The position numbers were made by a program, and so were the translations under genes. Under the pieces are notes generated by a model. It saw nothing but the letters and a program-made list of their open reading frames with translations. It did not search any database and had not been told where the DNA came from. DNA of 27,339 nt from Paulinella micropora (lineage: Eukaryota > Cercozoa > Imbricatea > Euglyphida): positions 796,977 to 824,315 of the forward strand of contig BJOX01000132.1 of NCBI GenBank assembly GCA_009731375.1. The letters are read 5' to 3'. Below, in pieces: positions 26,872 through 27,339 of the stretch (position 1 is the stretch's first letter; every line of letters begins with the position of its first letter).

Positions 26872-27197
26872 CGGTCATGAATACAACACTTCTGCGGGCA
26901 TGGTTTTCCCCCCATCAGTCACCACCTCATAATAAACATATACATACATACATACATGCATACATACATACATACATACATACATACATACATACATACA
27001 TGCAGGCTCGATCCTATTCTGTCCACTCGCTTTCTGCTACCCGACCTCGTGCTCTGCCTTGCCACGCAGTACATACATGCATACACACATACATGTCTCC
27101 ATGTAGGCTGAACCCGATCTTGTCTACGCCGTTTCTGCTGCCGAACCTAGTGCTGTGCCTCGCCACGCAGCACGCGCCACTGCGCGCACGAGCCATG
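22164..27197 (+). CDS. WW-domain / formin-like (GBD-FH3) gene, spliced, 3' end beyond window
   Basis: Eight exons with AG/GT borders and matching phases: 22164-22264, 24752-24792, 25073-25219, 25445-25509, 26350-26452, 26735-26775, 27006-27068 (cassette) and 27107-27197. From ATG 22210 (ACG ATG G, good context) the protein begins with a WW domain (W12, Y28, Y29, N31, W39, P42), then an acidic Asp/Glu linker (about 45-65). Helical segments follow: [64 protein letters not shown]. Their order and spacing resemble the armadillo GBD/FH3 region of formins, which binds Rho GTPases and regulates actin assembly. WW domains bind proline-rich peptides. The formin assignment is an inference from pattern; the actin-binding FH2 domain would lie to the right. 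Confidence 0.7.
22300..23034. other. Assembly gap (735 N)
   Basis: Largest run of N in the window, inside intron 1, bordered on the right by CT repeats. Confidence 0.99.
23035..24599. repeat. (CT), (CTTT), (ATAC), (ATGC), (GT) microsatellite field
   Basis: CT and CTTT arrays to 23340, then ATAC repeats with GTAC and ATGC variants. The ATAC repeat switches to TGTA at about 24085-24130 (inverted) and back again, and a CT array lies at 24440-24580. Confidence 0.96.
24752..24792 (+). CDS. Exon 2: WW domain centre (DEQTG...YYSNL)
   Basis: Acceptor GTAAACAG; reads (G)AT GAG CAG ACA... to TACTACTCCAACTTG. Two donors are possible: GTCACA after 24792, or GTATAT after 24801. The first gives YYSN-LK-TGEVTW, the exact spacing of WW domains, and is preferred; the second adds three residues. 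Confidence 0.7.
25073..25219 (+). CDS. Exon 3: end of WW domain and acidic linker
   Basis: Acceptor TTTGTGTCAG; 49 codons, starting [10 protein letters not shown] (second WW tryptophan and proline), then an Asp/Glu-rich segment and AASWVEKLQ. Donor GTTGAT at 25220. Phase 0 at both ends. Confidence 0.8.
25220..25444. repeat. Intron 3: (GGAAT)n and (GTCAT)n pentamer repeats
   Basis: ATGGAATGTG units pass into GGAAT repeats (25275-25335) and then GTCAT/GTCTT repeats. They fill the intron between exons 3 and 4. Confidence 0.9.
25445..25509 (+). CDS. Exon 4: [21 protein letters not shown]
   Basis: Acceptor ATGGCAG; 21 codons plus two bases; donor GTATGT at 25510, a strong consensus. Joins exon 3 in phase 0 and exon 5 through AA+C (Asn). 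Confidence 0.75.
25510..26349 (+). other. Intron 4: two (CTAT)n arrays around a unique 400-bp island
   Basis: (CTGT)/(CTAT)/(CTAC)n at 25530-25755 and 26197-26335 flank non-repetitive DNA (25756-26196) that contains several perfect hairpins. Confidence 0.7.
25954..26047. other. Cluster of three hairpins inside intron 4
   Basis: AGACTGT-CGA-ACAGTCT (25954-25970), then an imperfect stem ACTCCAT...ATGGAG around 25975-26009, then GCTCGTTC (26015-26022) with GAACGAGC (26040-26047). They are consecutive and compatible with one another. It could be a structured RNA or part of a SINE; unidentified. Confidence 0.4.
26350..26452 (+). CDS. Exon 5: helices [20 protein letters not shown]
   Basis: Acceptor GATGTCTAG emerges almost directly from the CTAT array. 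34 codons; donor GTCTCC at 26453. The WKNEFV...[10 protein letters not shown] pattern matches a formin GBD/FH3 armadillo helix pair. Confidence 0.75.
26453..26734. repeat. Intron 5: (CT/CCCT)n, (TA)n, (GT)n
   Basis: Microsatellite-filled intron, ending TTGCTCTCGTCAG before exon 6. Confidence 0.9.
26735..26775 (+). CDS. Exon 6: [13 protein letters not shown]
   Basis: Acceptor CTCGTCAG; 13 codons plus TG; donor GTACTG. TG + G from either following exon gives Trp. Confidence 0.75.
26776..27005. repeat. Intron 6: (CT)n and (ATAC)n
   Basis: (CT)n at 26815-26866 and (ATAC)n at 26938-27000. The acceptor TGCAG is the last base group of the ATAC/ATGC array. Confidence 0.9.
27006..27068 (+). CDS. Exon 7a: 63-nt cassette copy of exon 7b
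   Basis: Reads G, CTC GAT CCT ATT ... GCC ACG, CA with donor GTACAT. It encodes [20 protein letters not shown]. 63 nt, so inclusion or skipping keeps the frame. It matches the start of exon 7b at 47 of 63 positions. Confidence 0.65.
27107..27197 (+). CDS. Exon 7b: [20 protein letters not shown] and continuation
   Basis: Acceptor CCATGTAG; G plus 30 codons, continuing [10 protein letters not shown]; donor GTACAC at 27198. Can follow exon 6 (TG+G, Trp) or exon 7a (CA+G, Gln). The NLVLCLATQ...LRARAM pattern fits an FH3 helix. Confidence 0.75.
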
Positions 27198-27207
27198 GTA
27201 CACAACA

Positions 27208-27339
27208 CACTTACTTACTTACTTACTTTACTTACCTTACTTTACCTTACTTACTTTATTTACTTACTTACTTACTTACTTACTTACATGCATGCATGCA
27301 TGCATACATACAGACATATATACATACATAACATACATA
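27208..27339. repeat. (CTTA)n, (CATG)n, (ATAC)n at window end
   Basis: CTTA tetramers, then CATG and ATAC units. Start of the next intron. Confidence 0.95.

Noticed and set aside
27006-27197. Mutually exclusive exons 7a/7b
   Set aside because: Exon 7a ends in phase 2 and 7b in phase 0, so they cannot both splice to the same next exon in frame. A cassette exon fits the phases.

Overview
The window is eukaryotic DNA: spliced exons, LTR and non-LTR retrotransposons, a tRNA-derived repeat, four runs of N, and a very large load of microsatellite arrays. The species cannot be named. A WW-domain/formin-like gene together with LINE- and SINE-type repeats would fit a metazoan or a unicellular relative, but other protists are not excluded.

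Left third (848-11235). An almost intact Ty3/gypsy-type LTR retrotransposon lies on the minus strand. It has 246-bp TG...CA LTRs that differ by only four substitutions and two 1-base indels, a 4-bp target duplication (TGAC), a polypurine tract, and a TGG-starting primer-binding site. Its coding region is broken by three signals that each look like programmed recoding. A 97-codon ORF ends in UGA CUA and continues in frame into a 595-codon Gag-like ORF. Gag carries an in-frame U UUU UUA slip site leading (-1) into a CCCH zinc-finger/RG-rich ORF. That ORF ends in UGA CGG and is open in frame into a 1915-codon protease/RT/RNase H/integrase ORF. This serial readthrough, frameshift, readthrough layout is the most unusual thing in the window.

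Middle (11240-22160). Mostly simple repeats: GA, GAA, GATA, ATAC, GGAT and others, including a nearly pure purine tract of about 960 bp and two large inverted microsatellites. Embedded in them are two copies of one LINE 3' end (one still attached to a frameshifted RT C-terminus), a tRNA-like SINE head, several short tandem duplications, and a frameshifted gag-type zinc-knuckle fragment.

Right part (22164-27197, running off the window). A plus-strand split gene can be assembled from splice signals and matching phases. Exon 1 plus exons at 24752, 25073, 25445, 26350, 26735, 27006 and 27107 encode an N-terminal WW domain followed by an acidic linker and helices resembling the GBD/FH3 (armadillo) region of formins. 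Its introns are almost entirely microsatellite. The last two exons are a tandem duplication whose differences are mostly synonymous, so the first copy is a 63-nt in-frame cassette exon.

The many long Ser/Leu/Arg/Lys/Tyr-His-Thr reading frames in the repeat arrays are translations of simple repeats and are not annotated as genes.
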